The notes under the pieces are model-generated. The model made no database searches. It saw only the letters and a program-made list of their open reading frames with translations, and had not been told where the DNA came from. The position numbers and the translations under genes are program-made. A stretch of DNA of 64,000 nt from Parasutterella secunda (lineage in GTDB: Bacteria; Pseudomonadota; Gammaproteobacteria; Burkholderiales; Burkholderiaceae_F). The stretch covers positions 124,001-188,000 of the forward strand of contig NZ_JACJKX010000001.1 in the NCBI RefSeq assembly GCF_016901835.1, written 5' to 3'. The number at the start of each line of letters is the position of its first letter. The first letter of the stretch is position 1. Positions 63,516 through 64,000 of the stretch are shown piece by piece.

Positions 63516-64000
63516 TTACTCCTGGTGAGACTTGGCACTGAAATCAGGTTTACGGCCCTCTTCAAAAGCCAGACAAGCTTGTTTGGCTTCATCACTGTCG
63601 AGACGCTCAGACAGAATTTTGTGTTCAAGTTCCATGGCTTGGCGAATGGCTTGCCCTTGTTGCATTCTCAAAAGAGCTTTGGTTGCGCGAAGGCTGCCCG
63701 GGGGCAGTTTTGTCAATCGTGCTGCTCGAGCCAGTGTTTCCTTGAGGACGTCTTCGTCTTTAAAGACAGTCGTGACAATTCCCATTTGCAATGCTTCTTG
63801 AGCCGAAATCGGTTCACTCAAGAGCAGTTTTTCCATCGTTTTCTTGATGCCGGCTTTTTCGCACAGGCAGTGACTTAAACCGAATTCCGGGGACAATCCT
63901 AAAGCAGTAAAGGGAACGGAGAATAAACTTTTTTCTCCGCAATAGACCATGTCACTGTAGCAAAGAATGGCCACTCCCAATCCGACGGCCGGGCCCTGCA
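63516..64000 (-). CDS. Enoyl-CoA hydratase/isomerase family protein (5' part outside window)
   Basis: The visible 161 codons are the C-terminal part of a crotonase-fold protein. At the right edge the reading frame shows AVGLGVAIL, the oxyanion-hole strand, followed by FSVPFTALGLSPEFG. A TTG at 63980 is internal, not the start. Members hydrate or isomerise enoyl-CoA. The Glu/Asp catalytic pair cannot be fully judged here (SPEFG has one acidic residue). It is three bases from the ABC ATPase gene, so they share a transcript. Confidence 0.82.
   Translation of the reverse strand, partial: QGPAVGLGVAILCYSDMVYCGEKSLFSVPFTALGLSPEFGLSHCLCEKAGIKKTMEKLLLSEPISAQEALQMGIVTTVFKDEDVLKETLARAARLTKLPPGSLRATKALLRMQQGQAIRQAMELEHKILSERLDSDEAKQACLAFEEGRKPDFSAKSHQE

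Noticed and set aside
63516-63980. Complete crotonase gene starting at TTG 63980
   Set aside because: The open frame continues to the window edge with conserved crotonase sequence upstream of the TTG, so the gene is partial.

Overview
The window reads as a compact, mid-GC chromosome segment of an anaerobic betaproteobacterium, most likely Burkholderiales of the Sutterellaceae (Sutterella/Parasutterella-like, gut). The reasons are betaproteobacterial gene order (ftsE-ftsX-rpoH; ychF-pth-rplY-prs-tRNA-Gln-ispE-lolB-TPR; gpmA-envC-ctpA), a DksA without zinc cysteines, and an oxygen-independent haem-degradation gene (hutW). The genus is inference from gene content; no rRNA is present. No insertion sequence, prophage, CRISPR array or rRNA operon was seen. 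No gene-free stretch exceeds 300 bases, and the larger gaps hold promoters, riboswitches or terminators.

1-8370: a nine-gene minus-strand operon behind a sigma70-type promoter and a strong Fur box: hutW (anaerobic haem-degrading radical SAM enzyme), a TonB-dependent receptor, an ECF transporter (S, T and a fused double ATPase), a HutX haem carrier, a flavodoxin, exbB and exbD (cut by the window edge). This is the most interesting region. It looks like a complete haem acquisition and degradation pathway in which a Gram-negative uses an ECF transporter at the inner membrane where HutBCD-type ABC importers are usual.

8390-26714: housekeeping genes: uup, an LpoA-like protein divergent from rsmI, ttcA, folB, cca, slt, 5-formyl-THF cyclo-ligase, ahcY, trpS, nfsB, metK, two LpxL-type acyltransferases, rlmI and a COG0523 GTPase. 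Two RNA switches govern the methyl cycle: a SAH riboswitch in front of ahcY and a SAM-II-class riboswitch, with its own promoter, in front of metK.

26758-46226: dksA, sppA, a HAD nucleotidase, a free-standing FtsK-like ATPase, a membrane phosphoesterase, ctpA, envC, gpmA, a cysteine-free rhodanese, secB, a NarXL-type two-component pair, trmL, rpoH, ftsX, ftsE, ppx, coaD, rsmD and ftsY.

46249-64000: an AsmA-family protein, a small XRE regulator, ychF, a DUF523 protein, pth, rplY, prs, tRNA-Gln, ispE, lolB, a TPR protein, mutY, rapZ, ptsN, the LPS-export/Kdo block lptB-lptA-lptC-kdsC-kdsD (without the rpoN-hpf genes usual between lptB and ptsN), an amino-acid ABC ATPase and the 3' part of an enoyl-CoA hydratase gene running off the end.
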